From positions 72,201,071-72,265,070 of the forward strand of contig CM054183.1 of the NCBI GenBank assembly GCA_028829895.1: a stretch of DNA of 64,000 nucleotides. Direction: 5' to 3'. This DNA comes from Sinotaia quadrata. Taxonomy: Eukaryota; Mollusca; Gastropoda; Architaenioglossa; Viviparidae. The notes under the pieces are model-generated. The model made no database searches and was not told where the DNA came from. It saw only the letters and a program-made list of their open reading frames with translations. Of this stretch, positions 24,824 to 37,831 are shown one piece after another. Both the position numbers and the translations under genes were made by a program. Positions within the stretch are counted from its first letter, which is position 1. Every line of letters starts with the position of its first letter.

Positions 24824-26130
24824 TGTGACCTGTCACCACAAAAAGATACTTAAGTCGGATTTTGGGGGTATTGAGATATATATATCAATAGAAAGAAAAT
24901 TGAAAGGGCTTTCTGTTGATATAAAAATAAAGAGTGTAGGACAAAATATGGAAAAGTTATGTTTGTTTGAAGTGCACTACTGTCCGGAGGGCCATTTTGA
25001 GAAAATCGGCCTCAAAGATTGAACACATTTCTGAGAGGTTTTTCCTTAGCAACCATATATTAATCTGCTTCATTTGCAATCAGAGTTGAAGAAGACACAA
25101 TAGCTAACACTGTAATAACTATAAACAACAAATATATTGTTACATCATTTACAGACAACAGTCTTTTTAAGCCATAACGATTAGAATTTCTGTATGCGAG
25201 AATGATTATTGTAGCTCACAGAATATTCTAAAATTAAGGCATAATATTGAATTGATACCTCTTTCTAAATCTGATGCTAGCTCCACTAAATAAATCACAG
25301 ATTAAAGCTGCATTACTTTCACATTCTTAAAAAAAATATATTTAAATAATCCAGTAATTATAGCACACCTTTCACTTCAGTGTACAGTCAGTTATCGTCA
25401 GCTGTCGTCTGCTTCGTCTTTTTCGTTGTTCGATCACGCGATTCGCTGTCTGTGTCACTTTCAGATGAAAATCCATCAGCTACATCCTCATTAGCAAAAT
25501 AATCAGATATCAAATCTTTAATCTGAATGCTTTCTTTTTCTAAGATGTTGCTTTCTTTACATGAATTCAACAAATTAGCGATTCGTTTCTCCATGTTTAC
25601 ATTACGCATTACAGGACGAAACTGTCTCCCTTGTGTGCGTTTCAACCAATCGCGACCGTCTTTTTATGAGAGCATGCTTGGTAACTTATAGTAAGCTTTG
25701 ATAAACTGTCTGCAGATTGGCTGACGCTTTTCACTTTGTTTACGCCAAGCACAGCCTTATAAAACATTCTGATTAGACGTTATAAATAACCAGTGTCGTC
25801 AGCATAAAAATAGGCTTTTTCCTGAGCATTCTGATATACAACATGATGAGGTTCAGCCAGGGATTCTACCGTCCACGATCATCAGATTATAGCACTTTTG
25901 GGCCATATTTTTCCTTCGAAGTTAGACAGTAGGTCACAAAAAAATAATAATAAAGCTATTTCTAGTTCGAATTAAGGAAAAACACGCTAGTAATTTGTTG
26001 TTCGATGGTTTGGGAACACGCTAAAATGAAAATCTCAATTTCACCCATGTAGACCCCCACCTTCGTTTTTGCCGTTTTTCTTGGCTTAGCCTTGCGCGAC
26101 TTAAGTATCTTTTTGTGGTGACAGGTCACA
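24824..26130. mobile_element. 1.3-kb DNA transposon with 34-bp perfect terminal inverted repeats
   Basis: The left end starts tgtgacctgtcaccacaaaa and continues to aagtcg; the right end is its exact inverted copy for 34 bp. TA lies outside both ends (24822-24823, 26131-26132), consistent with a TA target duplication, although the flanks are AT-rich. The tip itself is an inverted repeat (gtgac-ct-gtcac). The interior has one small acidic reading frame on the - strand and no recognisable DDE transposase. Superfamily not assigned; TA duplication would fit Tc1/mariner-like elements, but the terminus is not one I recognise. Confidence 0.88.
25388..25609 (-). CDS. Hypothetical 73-residue acidic protein inside the TA-flanked element
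   Basis: Starts at ATG 25609 (MRNVNMEKRIANLLNSCKES) and ends with a Ser/Asp/Glu-rich stretch (SSESDTDSES) followed by a basic Thr/Lys tail. It may be the first exon or N-terminal part of a lost transposase, since acidic N termini occur in several transposase families, or a chance frame. No domain recognised and no function proposed. Confidence 0.35.
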   Translation of the reverse strand: MRNVNMEKRIANLLNSCKESNILEKESIQIKDLISDYFANEDVADGFSSESDTDSESRDRTTKKTKQTTADDN

Positions 26131-26259
26131 TATATATTTAATTTTATGGTGTATTTACTCTATATGCATTCAGTACAAAATATTAACCCTTTGAGCATTC
26201 AGAAGCAAATTGACTATAGATGCCAAAGTTCAACAAGAGGATAGTTTGTTTTTCATGTC

Positions 26260-26580
26260 CACTCTGATGTGTTCAAACAAGATAGATTAGATTGGTTTGC
26301 AAGACTACTAAGTGGCTTCAGGCTTAAAGCCTGATCAGTTTGTTGTGCACGTCTACTCAGTGTGTTTTCATATAACAGATTAATGCTTCAATATCAGATT
26401 AGTTTGGTTTTTTTACATCTATTCAATTGTGTGCTTCAAATAAGATAGATTAATGTTTCAATAACAGCTTACCTTTGTATGTTTACTCAGATAAGTGTGT
26501 TACAAATAATGTGATTAATGCTTCAATAACAAATTAACTTTATGCAGGTCTATTCGTGTTCTTCAAAAAAATAAAATTAG
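26260..26580. repeat. Degenerate repeat of about 70-80 bp
   Basis: Three to four diverged units share gattaatgcttcaataacag and a ctattca.tgtgt block. A ttaaccctttgagca string at 26184, just upstream, resembles a piggyBac-like end, but no partner end was found. Confidence 0.6.
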
Positions 26581-27569
26581 ATAATTTTGTTGTCTGCTAC
26601 CAGAGATAATGGTATGTTTGCTAATTTGTTACATTTACATAACCAAATAATGTACAGCAAATTCTAGAATTAATTGAAATATATACTATAAAAATTATTT
26701 CACCAGCAATTACCAGTCTTCTTACAGCTATTACAAAAGTTTAACTTGCAGTTTTTAGTATACCAGTTTCATTTCTTTTTCCACTGTATACACACACATA
26801 TAATATATATACACACACATACACACACACGAATACTTTTTCTTTGTTTTTAAAATGCATATATGTGTAAATAAACAAACAAACAAGGAGTAGTTTTTCA
26901 TAGTTACTGCACATTTATTGAATTATTATGCACGTCAGGTAAGTTTTTGTTTTTTAAGTGTACAATATTCACTCTAAACACTAACTTAAAATGAAACAGC
27001 TTAACAGGACTAGCTCAGTAGCTGGGCAGATTGGATACAGCTAAGTACATGATGATAAATTTTTATTGCCTCAGCATATGTTTAGTGGGAATCTACTTAT
27101 ATATATGAGAGAGAGGAGAAGAAATAACATGAGTGAAAATTAAACACTGATATATGCATAGATTACAGTTAAATGTATGGAGTATTTTACTTTTAACATT
27201 AATGTCTGATCAAGAGCAACAGTTACATGTAGTATATAACATATGCTGGCTTGTGCTGTATTAAGTCAATACTATAAGTTATTTCACAGTGATGCAAATG
27301 AAAATCTGAAAATAGTATATATCCTTTATAAAATGTTATTCACCCAAATTTATAAATCAAACATTTTAGAAAAAAATATTTTGTAGTTTCAGTTGACTAT
27401 AGGTTTACATTTTCATGACAACTAATTTATTTCTTGATCTTAGGGGCAAATTGACTATTATCTTGTCATTTTCACTCCTACAAGTAGCACAATGGTGATG
27501 TACAAATGAGAGTGGAATCAGGGTTGGAGGTGCATAAGTTATATTAAAAATTCATGTAAATAGGGAGTA
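26581..27569. other. Intergenic AT-rich DNA
   Basis: Short AC/AT microsatellites at about 26787-26832 and nothing else recognised. Confidence 0.5.
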
Positions 27570-27879
27570 GGTATCACATACTAACTGTACATTTAAAACA
27601 ATGTCTGAAGTCAGAAGGTGGTAATTGTATACTAATGTATACTGTTCAGAATTGTGTCTGAAAGTCAGAAGAGGTAGATATACCAAAAGTTAGGGAATAA
27701 GTGTAACACACTAAATATACATTTTAACCTCACTAAAGCCAGGAGGTAAAAAAACCAGATGTAGTATACGCTAGTGTTCACTACTTGAGAAATATGTCCT
27801 AGTTAACATGGCACACACACTTTAAGATATGATACTGAAAATTATGTCTTAGTTAATCTGGCATACCACCACTCTAAGG

Positions 27880-28029
27880 CAGGATTTCTCAATCGGGGTT
27901 CTGTGAGAGATCACTAAGGGGTTCCCAAGAGATCATGATTGAAAAAAAGTATAGTAATTTTTATGTAGGGTCCGAGACCTGAAAATCATTTCAAAGGTTT
28001 CTCCAATGTAAAAAGATTGAGAAAAGCTG
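27880..28029. mobile_element. hAT-type MITE, 150 bp
   Basis: The left end is caggatttctcaatc; the right end is the inverted copy of cagcttttctcaatc. An 8-bp target duplication is visible: ctctaagg on the left (27872-27879), ctctatgg on the right (28030-28037), 7 of 8 identical. The interior carries gagagatca and ggggttc blocks shared with the larger element at 28440. Confidence 0.85.
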
Positions 28030-28439
28030 CTCTATGGTATGCTAGTGAGAAACATGTCTTAGTTAACATGGCCTATTACACTCTAACAATACTACTGAGA
28101 AACATGTCTTACTTAACATGGCCTATTACACTCTAACAATACTACTGAGAAACATGTCTTAGTTAACATGGCCTATTACACTCTAACAATACTACTGAGA
28201 AACATGTCTTACTTAACATGGCCTATTACACTCTAACAATACTACTGAGAAACATGTCTTTGTTAACATGGCCTATTACACTCTAACAATACTACTGAGA
28301 AACATGTCTTACTTAACATGGCCTACTACACTCTAACAATACTACTGAGAAACATGTCTTTGTTAACATGGCTTACTACACTCTAATGTATACTACTGGG
28401 AAATATTTCTTAATTAAATTGGCATACCACACTCTAAGG

Positions 28440-29729
28440 CAGGTTTTTCAACAGGGGTTCCATTGAACCCTAGAGTTCTATGAGAGGTCATTATGGGGTT
28501 TCCCTGAGAGATCATTTGAAAAAATTAACAACACAGATTTATCAGTTTTTATGCAGGGGTTCCTCAAGATGTGCAAATTATTTCACAAGTCTAATCACTG
28601 CTTATTAGCCTACTCTTTTTGTTTGGTTAACCATCACCATCTCATACAGTATATAAATGTAGTACAAGCTAGTATTGTCAGTTTGGTTAACCACCACCAT
28701 CCATACAGTATATAAACTATAGTACAAGCTAGTATTGTCAGTTTGGTTAACCACCACCATCTCATACAGTATATAAACTATAGTACAAGCTAGTACTGTC
28801 AGTTTGGTTAACCACCACCATCCCATACAGTATATAAACTATAGTACAAGCTAGTACCGTCAATTTGGTTAATCATCATCGTCCCATAAAGTATATAAAC
28901 TATAATACAAGCTAGTATTACTGTCAATTTTAATTCTACTTCATTTTTTTTTTTACCTTATCTAAGCCTAAAAATCTTATCACAAATTTCTACACTACAA
29001 AGTACTGAAGTATGGCATGTGCAAGAGTAGTATTTTCCTTATTTAAAACCAACAATGACTTTTCGCCAATTTTTCATTAAAAAGATAAATAGATAGTTAA
29101 GTTTAGCTTACCTTTCTTGAAATTAATCTCTTTTTTTCCCCCCACAAATTGTAAATTAATAAATTTCTGTTAAATAACAGGATTTAATTTTCTAAAGATT
29201 GGTTTGGTAGTTTTAATTAAATAAAGGTTGTAAATTGATTTTAATTAATGCTATTTACTACATGAAAATTTATTAACAATGTTGAATAGTAAAGTTATTA
29301 AAAATCATAAGCTAAGGCAATATGAATAAAAGCGTAGCCTTAGACAGTTTTATACAAGACTTTAAAAAAACTTTTTCTTTCAGATTTTAGTATAGTCCTA
29401 GCTGTTAAAAATTTATCATGCGCATTGGTAATTTAGGAGGGAAAGGCTGATGTCATCAGCATACCATCCTCCCCTCTGGCAATAAGCGCCCACCATTAGT
29501 AACAACTTCCTTTATTTCATATTGAAAACAGAGAATGGAGTCAACCAAATAAAAAGACCTCCAATGGTATTGCTAATAAGGATCCTTGGTCACTGCCCAG
29601 TAGTGTGAGTGCCACAGAATTGTGAAATTCAAAAAACAATGTTGTTTTTTTCCATCCATGATCTCTCAGGAAACCCCTAGCAACCTTCCACAGAACCCTA
29701 GGGCTCTGCTTAACCCCATTTGAGAAACC
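28440..29729. mobile_element. hAT non-autonomous element, 1.29 kb
   Basis: The ends are inverted copies over roughly 80 bp with gaps: ggtttttcaacaggggtt on the left against ggtttctcaaatggggtt on the right strand, then matching gaaccctag, ggggttt and ctgagagatcat blocks. The flanks are ctctaagg (28432-28439) and ctctaatg (29730-29737), an 8-bp duplication with one mismatch. The outermost three bases of the right end appear lost. The interior holds a 60-bp tandem array and no transposase. Confidence 0.85.
28605..28925. repeat. 60-bp tandem array inside the hAT element
   Basis: Five units begin with tttggttaacca (28622, 28682, 28742, then 28803 and a decayed copy). Each contains catacagtatataaactata and acaagctagta. 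The - strand frame through it is a repeat artefact. Confidence 0.94.
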
Positions 29730-30090
29730 CTCTAATGTATGCTATTGAGAAATATTTCCTAGTTAATATGGCACAACAAACTCAGTCTAATGTTAACTAC
29801 TGTATAATTATTGTACACTACAGAGATATATTTTTTAGTCTAATTAACGTGGCATAGAAGATACTATATGCATTACTGAAAAATATGTCTAATGAGAAAA
29901 CTGTCTTAGTTAACATGGCACACAACACAAACTAAAATGTACCCTAGTGTAATATGTATTAGTTAATGTAGAAGAAAGGCATAACACAAATGAATGTACA
30001 CTATTGAGAAATATGTCTTTAGTTAACATTAGTCAATAAAACTGGTGCATAATACATATACATTATTCATATATGTACACTCTGAAAATG

Positions 30091-32949
30091 CATGTAATTT
30101 GGAGAAATGGTGCATGCACTGCATAATTATTCAGAATGGCATTTATTCCTCTATGAGCAAAATCCAACTTCATACACTAACAATCTAAACAAAATTCAAG
30201 TTATTCATTTTAAAATTATAGTGAATCTGATATTTAATAATTTCAAATACTATTCTGCCACTACCTTTTAATAATGTCAAATACATATCTGCCAATACTA
30301 TTTAAAATAGTCAAATTCTATCTGGCATAGTTAAATATTTCTCAGAAAATACTCTACATGTAAACTTAAATTTAATATTATTTAAGATTTTCATTTGAAA
30401 AAATACTATGAAGATAGTGAAGTGGATAAATAGTGAGAGGGAAGAGCATGTAGTAGCATAAGAAGTTCAAGGTCAGAGACCAAAATAATTTAAATTTAAA
30501 ACTTTAACATATTCTGCTATATAGGAATGCAGAAAATTTTAAGAACCATCAAAATCCCTTTACAGCTAGAAATAAAATGTTATATACTGATAGAAACAAA
30601 ATGTTAAAATATTGAATATTTCCCTTCATCCACTATATTTTAGCCTGCAACCCTATCTCATATATTGAAATTATTACAAAATGCCAAACAGTAAAATCAG
30701 TGTCTTTTGTAGCACTTTTTACAATTATACATGTGATTCAAGATGAGAACATTGTTATAAAGTGACACTTTTTTAAAAAAGAAATTGCTACAAATAATGT
30801 GTTCTGGGTTCAGTTTTCCCACCCCCACCCCCATGGTAAGTATTAGGTCACATGCAAACATGTTCAAAGTTAATAAGTTGGTTATTGAAAACTTCTAAAA
30901 TGCTTTGGATGCAGTTTTGAGTATATCATGTTGCATTAAACTGATTTTATAAATATGAAATACATGTGTTACAAATGTCCAATACAGTCATAAAGATCTA
31001 TATATACATATTAGTATTTTAAATATTAAATACATGTGTGAACTGCATCAGCAATCCATTTGTTACTTGGCAGGATACTTAATATAAGTCACAAAAGACC
31101 CAGAGATGTGTTTAATCATCTCTTGTCTTAATTAATACCATCATTCCTTATGTTATTTTAGGAACAAAAACATAATGTATAAATATAGTAAATTAAGAGT
31201 ATATCCTAATGTGTTCAAAACTTTGACATGCTGTAGATTATTCAATAGTTTCTTTAATGTTCTGTTTATAAATATCAATCTAATATTGCTCATATGACAT
31301 TATCTATTTCCTTTAAAACAAAAAATGGCAGTTATGCAAATCATAAATTAATATGTAAATATATATAAATAATTTTAGAGCAAATGGATTGAGATTAAGT
31401 AAATTAAATACATTTTTACAATATGATCATTAGAAGGAAAAATTATGTTTTCAAACTTTGTTGTTTCTGACACCATGGCTTTAACATCTGCTATTATATA
31501 AATGTGTAGAGATGATAAATGTATGCAACTATCTGTAATCTTAAATGGGTCTTTAGTACTCAGATATAAAACTGCCTATAAATATTAACTAATATATTAT
31601 ATAGTCTAATTAAATTTGCAATTGCCCGATATTTTAAAGACCCATACAAGGACTAAATGCCTGCGACCATCAGAATAAAGAATATTTTTACACAATTATT
31701 TCATGATAAAGTCTTGCATTTTGCATTTGTTCAGGGGAACAAGTTAGGAAATTATTTAAAGTTATACATATTGACTAAGAAATTTTGTCCTTGAAAAACC
31801 AGAGCTAATTTCTGTACTATCTAAATGAATTTCAACTTGTCTTATGCAAGCAAAAAGTGCCTGTTAACTTGTCTCATGCATACAGAAAGTGCTTGTCAAC
31901 TTATCATATGAAAGTTCCCCATTGCTGATACTTTATAATCTAAATAAGAGATTGTTTGGAGATGATAAAATTAGCAAATATTAAAAAAAAAATTTTTATA
32001 TGACTTACTGAACTCACCTAAACAACTGGAATGCAAAAATTAATATAAAAATATGTTCAAATGCATGCACTATATTCATGGTGCATATGAATAAATTCAG
32101 TTTAAAGGTTGAGCAAATGTCACTTTTTACTGAATTTGTTTTGCTTTAAAATATTAAACAAAAATTAAATAAAGTATGAAAATTCAGTGTGCTTGCTGAA
32201 TAGTACATTCCGCAATGAACTTCTTCATTCAAAGAAGTTATATTTTTTGTTAATGTTTCTTTTCCTTTTGAGCATATAAAAAAATTCAAATAAATCCATA
32301 TAATTTAGATCAGACCTATTTAGTTATGCTTCTTATCTAGTACAAGAAGGCAAGATTAATTCAAATGGTTTAAAGAATATGAGATGAGGTATTTAGGTAA
32401 ACAAAACATCAAATTTAAGTCTTTTAAAATGTTCTTGCAAAGTATAAAGACTAACAGAGATAAAACTGTGAATGTTAACTTAAGAAACCAATTTAATGAA
32501 AAGTAAAATGTTCTGATAAATGATAAAATTAAGATACCAATATAAGCAATTCAAATTGATGTTTCTAGATTTTAAAAAAAATTATGTTACCAATATATAC
32601 AATTCCTTGTATTATAAAAAAAAAGAAGTGCTGTTTACAGAAAAAACTTGTCTGTGCAATTACTTGTGATGAAAATGATGTTCACAGGCCCCCATTTGTA
32701 CATTTTCTTGTGATATATTAAAGTAATATTCACTAATATAAGGAAGATATCATAAGTGATGAGTCACTTGACAAAAGCAAAATGTTGCCTATATTATTGA
32801 CATAATAATATGTACATGTGGGCAAGCTGCACAATAAGCAAAAATATCTAAATATATTTCCATTCAGAAGCAAATTATCACACAGAGATGTCATTGGCTT
32901 GGGTTTATTTATTTTCTTTTTCATAAACTGAAAAAAGACAAATGCAGCC
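30091..32949. other. Intergenic AT-rich DNA
   Basis: No exon, RNA gene or element recognised. Weak short echoes at 30230-30330 (aatagtcaaat...tctgcca) suggest one more decayed minisatellite. Confidence 0.5.
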
Positions 32950-33670
32950 AAGAATGAAAACTCGATGTCATATGAGATTAGCAGTGAACTATAGTAGAGA
33001 AACCAATGCCTAAGTCATGAAAACACTCAGTATTGCATGAGATTAGATCAGAACCAATGAGTCAGGAAAACACTGATGCATGAAATTAGAACAGAAACTG
33101 GCAAGTGAAGTGATGAAACTGCTCACTGTTGCATGAGACTAATGCAGAAACCAATATGACTGAAGTCAAGACAATTCTTATTACTGCATGAAATTACTAC
33201 AGAAACCATTGACTGAAGTAATGAAAATTCTCTTTACTGCATGAGATTGGCAGAACACAAACCATTGCTTGAAATCATGAAAATTCTCATTACTGCATGA
33301 GATTAGCAATAAATACAGTACATAAACTAGTGACTGAAGTAATGAAAACTCTCACTGCTGTAGGAGATATTATACAGAAACCAGTGACTAAAGTCGTGAC
33401 AACTCTCATTTTAATATCTTGAGATATATCTGTAATAATTAATATCTGTACAAAACCTCTCATTACAATGCATGAGATTAGCAGTGTACACTGAAAATGT
33501 GACTGAAGTCCTAAAAACTCTCATTACTGCATGAGATTAGTACAGAAACCTGTGATTAAAGTTATGACAACTCATTAGAGCATGAGATTAGTACAGAAAC
33601 CCATGATTAAAGTCATGACAACTCATTAGAGCATGAGATTAGTACAGAAACCAGTGACTTGAGTCATCAA
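32950..33670. repeat. Degenerate minisatellite of about 55-60 bp
   Basis: About a dozen diverged units share gcatgagattag, acagaaaccagtgactgaag and tcatgaaaactctcattact. The last two units (33540-33650) are nearly identical to each other. Confidence 0.85.
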
Positions 33671-36600
33671 GTGGAAACATGCTTAAGACAAAATACTGTT
33701 TTTACTGCATTTACTTTCCTACAGCATTAGGCACAAATACAAGCAATCCTTTGATACCAAACGCTAACCCTGCTTTACCATTTATTAAAAACAATACTAG
33801 TGGTGAATATGTACTTTGTCATCATCAACATGCTGTTGTACACATTTGAAACATCAAATCATTTAATTTACAAAACAAAAGTCCATTATGGCTAATATGT
33901 ACTTGTAGTTGTAGTCATGTAATGTAACTGTCCAATATTGCTGTGAATGAAATTCACTATAATAATACTTAATGAGTACAGAGAACAACACTGATTTAAT
34001 TCATTTTCAAACTTGAACTAAATTCCTTTTAATTTAAATTTTCATGAGAAAATTAAAAAAATATATATGATAAAATAAAATAACCAAACAATTCCCCTCA
34101 ATTACTGAAACAAATCTTAAATTATGGAATCTTTAATCAGTGAAAACAGAATTCATCATAGCATGCAAATCAAATCCAGTTCCTTGCACAGAAAAATTAT
34201 GCAACATATGTACTAGAATGTTTACAGGAGTAACAAATAGAATAAAGAAATTTACCCTTAACTGAGGAAATAAGAGAACACTAATCTTAAAAAAAATATG
34301 CAATAATCCCACCTTAATGAAAATAGAGGAACATGATAATGTACAAATACAGTAAGTTGTTTCCATTAATAACACAACCTGACAAGATGTATAGATATAA
34401 TGGTTAGTTACGAGAATTATATTAACTAAAAGTCACCTTATGACAAATATAGCACAAGAATGTGAAAGACCAGTTTTCATCCAACAGGGTATATCAAAAC
34501 AAATGTACAAATATTTATACTTGATAAGACAAAGACTGATTGTGGATTCAAACTGTTCCATAACAGTCCTGATGAACTATATACATTTAGTTTTGAACTA
34601 TAGGACTAAGCAAACTAATTTGTTTAATTGTTCACCTTCACAGTGAATGATTTTAATACCCTAGGACTAAGCAAACATGTATGACAAACAGTTCGCCTTC
34701 ACAGTGACTGATTAAAACCATAGCACTATTTCTTCTGGTCATAGAAATAGTACAACCTGACATAAAACCTTGACTTTCATAATTCTCACCTTCCTTCACC
34801 ATTCAACATTTCAATTACTGTTGAATATATAAACAAAAGTATATATTCAGTTTTATAGTCAGCATAATGACTAATGTAAAAATGTAATTGGTTTTGCAGA
34901 TAACAAATTTTGACTCTGACATCTTTCAATTATAGATGAGTGAATAATAAAATGATGTAATAACAGAAAATTTACAAAGAATGACTACTAAAGTACTATG
35001 GTTAGAACATATTAGAGTTAAAACACATGCATAATGTTTCATACAATTATATTAGCTGTAAATTTACAATTTTAAAATGACATAATATAAGTTCTTTCTT
35101 TTTAAAAATAAACTAGCTAACTTTTCCATATAGATTTTTATTTCTTTTCCAACAAAATTTTAAAATTATAAACCAAGCCAGAGTTTCAATTTTAACTCAG
35201 GGATTGGAGTTCTGTCTGAAAATGGTTTATTTTAATAACTGCATTCTTACAAATGGTAAAGAATGAATATCCAGAAAATTAAAAATGTCAATAACAGATC
35301 ATGTATGTCTACATCTTATCTTTATTCATTTTACAATTTAAACAACAGATATTTCTTCAGTTTTATTATTAGAAAAACATATAAGAACTACTAATGATGT
35401 TAACGATGTTGCATTTTAGAGATGTAGGTGTCACACACAACAAAAATGCAGATTATATGCATATCTCAATTTTAGAAAAAAACTACCACAAACAAATGTC
35501 AATTTATTTATAAGTGTAAATAATATCAGTGGTTACAGTGGACTTAAAGTTATTCAACTCTTTTTCTACAGAGAATACAATCTTATAATAGTTATAATGT
35601 TCAGTGGTTTTCTTTAGCCATACATCCATACATATACTTCTCAAACAGAATTCATCTGGCTTCTTATAAAAAATAAAATTATGCATAATTAAAACTTAAT
35701 AGAATGTCAGTTCTGTACCACTGGGATGGAATTTACAATATCAAATTTATTTTTAACCTTAAAATATTTTTTTTACACAGCATATATAATTTAAAGAAAG
35801 CATTTATTTAAAGATAAAAACTAGCATGTTAAGGTAATAGAAATATACCAAAACAATTTAAAAAAGAAAAGAGATAAACATAAGACACAATCACAATGTT
35901 GTACTGAGGAAGTGAAGATACAGTGCTAAATTGAAGTAATGAAATTTGAACATTATTATTTTGAAACATTCATCATTATCAAAAAGCAGCAAAACACAAT
36001 TACCCTTAAGACTTTGAAAACATACAAATGTGAAAGCAACTTTCAGTTTAAAAAAAGAATAGAAAAAAAATAGTTTATAAAGTATCACAGAATAATGTAA
36101 TGAAATCAATATAAGAAATTTAAGTATTATTAAAGTTTAAACAACATAAAAATGGAATTTAAATAATAGTGAATTTTCATAAACTAAAAAATTACTAGCA
36201 GTAGTATACTAGGATAAGACAACTTAATAGTTGTCAAGATATGAACAATATAGTATATACTCTATAAACCTGTCTTGAAGAAATACAAATAAAAAAATAC
36301 ATAAAGATTTTTCTTTTTTAATGTACAGCTCTTGGTGTATTATTTTAAATAGTAAATTAAATGGAATCTAAGTCAACTGTGAAAATTAATTTAATTATAA
36401 ATATAGAAATTTTAATAATCCTAATGGATGTTAATAAAGCAAAGTGTGTTCTGTGTGAGTTTTATTTTGAACAATGTACACATCCAAGTATGATGATAAG
36501 ATTAACAAGAGGGTTTCACTAGCACTCATCCAAGTATGATGAAGTACAAGAGGACTTCATTAACACACATTTATATGAAAGTATGGCACAAATCAAAACA

Positions 36601-37084
36601 TCATCTGCACAATCTCTCTGGATATTCCCAGAGTTTAACTGCACAAGAAACAGTACATTTATATAATCCTAATTTTGCTGTTGATGGTAAGGGCTTGTAC
36701 TGTCATACTCTTCTATAATTATCAATATTAGAATAATAGAAACATTAAACAACTAATCATTAAGATCAAGTCTCTTGCTAACATTTTTCTCACATGGGAA
36801 ATTAAAAGAAAAGAAAAATATTTAAAGAAATTGTTTACAAAGATTTCTGTTATACAGATGCATGATTAACAAAAGATCAGCACTCACTTCCATATCTATG
36901 ATCACACAGAAAAATACCCTTTATACTAAGACAGTTAGAGATATATAATAGAAACTGATCCTCTGGTTCAGTTTTGGTAACCCATCAATTAACTTATTAA
37001 GTGTCTTTAGATTTGAGAGATTTTAATTAAAACAGGATTATGCAAACAAAACAATTTTTAAATGTATCTTAAATTAATATTGCT
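33671..37084. other. Intergenic DNA and probable PHETA 3' UTR
   Basis: Very AT-rich. The part nearest 37084 should contain the PHETA 3' UTR; several TTTATT strings (AATAAA on the - strand, for example near 36460) could end it, but none stands out. A small degenerate duplication (atccaagtatgatga) sits at 36480-36545. Confidence 0.5.
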
Positions 37085-37831
37085 TCAAACACTATCACTG
37101 GATAGTACTTTCTTTGGTTTCAAAACACTGCTGCAATCTTTTATTTGCCTTCTAATTTCATCATGCATTTCCTGAAAATTACAAATACCCAATGTTTGCC
37201 AAGTTATCACATTTAATGAAAATGATGAGGATGATGTTCTGTCTCTAAAGGCACCCAAATCATCTCCAAACTTTTCATCTGCATCAAAGGGGTTGATTCG
37301 ATCTGAATTAGTAAGCCGAGGTGGCCTGCGAATACGAGGTTTGTTTGGTGATGAATCATCACTGTATGTTCGACCCAAAATGTGACTTTCTCTCTCTGCT
37401 GCTTCTACTAGTTTAGCATTTTCTGTTTCTGAAATTTCCTTTAACTGGCTCTGAAGCTCAGCAACAATTATTTTAACATAGTCATATGGTGCACATGACA
37501 ATGCCTTCATCCACGCTTCCATTTCATCTTGAGAATCAGCACTAAGAATATAAGTGCGCACACCAGAACCAGTAAAAGTGATCTGAAATGCAAAATTCTC
37601 CATGTCTTCACATTCAGCAAGTTCTATTGTGCATCCTTCCAGAATAATGACTCCTATAGGATCTTTATCTCCACGTTTCTCATAATAAAACAGCAAGTTT
37701 CCTTTTAAAATGAACCATCTCCTCTGAAAGCCCTTATTCAAGTCACCTCTCTTTTGCAAGTAACCCTCTTTCTCTGGTGGGCCTCCAGAATTAGCAAAAC
37801 GCACAACCCCTTTAGAGTTGATGATTTTCAT
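37085..37831 (-). CDS. PHETA1: Sesquipedalian/PHETA (FAM109) family PH-domain protein
   Basis: 248 residues in one coding exon. Sesquipedalian proteins bind the inositol 5-phosphatases OCRL and INPP5B and support endosome-to-Golgi recycling (family knowledge). Seen here: a PH domain at about residues 17-115 with GYLQKRG, FQRRWFILKGNLLFYYE, the family signature GVIILEGCTIELAE at 60-73, and the closing Trp107 in MEAWMKAL; a helical, coiled-coil-like stretch at 119-150; a low-complexity linker with an NPF at 180-182; and a C-terminal FQEMHDEIRRQI whose Phe219 and His223 have the spacing of the F&H motif that contacts OCRL. M1 at 37831 is chosen because the family begins MK just before the PH domain. 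An in-frame extension exists upstream to 37912, but a ctag acceptor sits 8-9 bases before M1, so a 5' UTR intron is likely. Whether it is PHETA1 or PHETA2 cannot be told; an invertebrate probably has one ancestral gene. Confidence 0.93.
   Translation of the reverse strand: MKIINSKGVVRFANSGGPPEKEGYLQKRGDLNKGFQRRWFILKGNLLFYYEKRGDKDPIGVIILEGCTIELAECEDMENFAFQITFTGSGVRTYILSADSQDEMEAWMKALSCAPYDYVKIIVAELQSQLKEISETENAKLVEAAERESHILGRTYSDDSSPNKPRIRRPPRLTNSDRINPFDADEKFGDDLGAFRDRTSSSSFSLNVITWQTLGICNFQEMHDEIRRQIKDCSSVLKPKKVLSSDSV

Larger units (their letters stand above)
27570..30090. repeat. 50-bp tandem array split by two hAT elements
   Basis: The homogeneous core at 28030-28400 has seven units of exactly 50 bp (ctgagaaacatgtct at 28094, 28144 and so on), each with ttaacatggcctattacac and ctctaa. 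Diverged units run left to about 27570 and right (29730-30090), with gagaaatatgtctt and ttaacatggca still visible. Confidence 0.88.

Noticed and set aside
28030..28400. CRISPR-like regular repeats
   Set aside because: The host is an animal, and the units are head-to-tail tandem copies without unique spacers. The same holds for the other arrays.
30420..30490. tRNA-like or SINE-like string with gttcaaggtcagagacc
   Set aside because: It loosely resembles a B box, but no A box or cloverleaf could be formed. No tRNA gene was found in the window.
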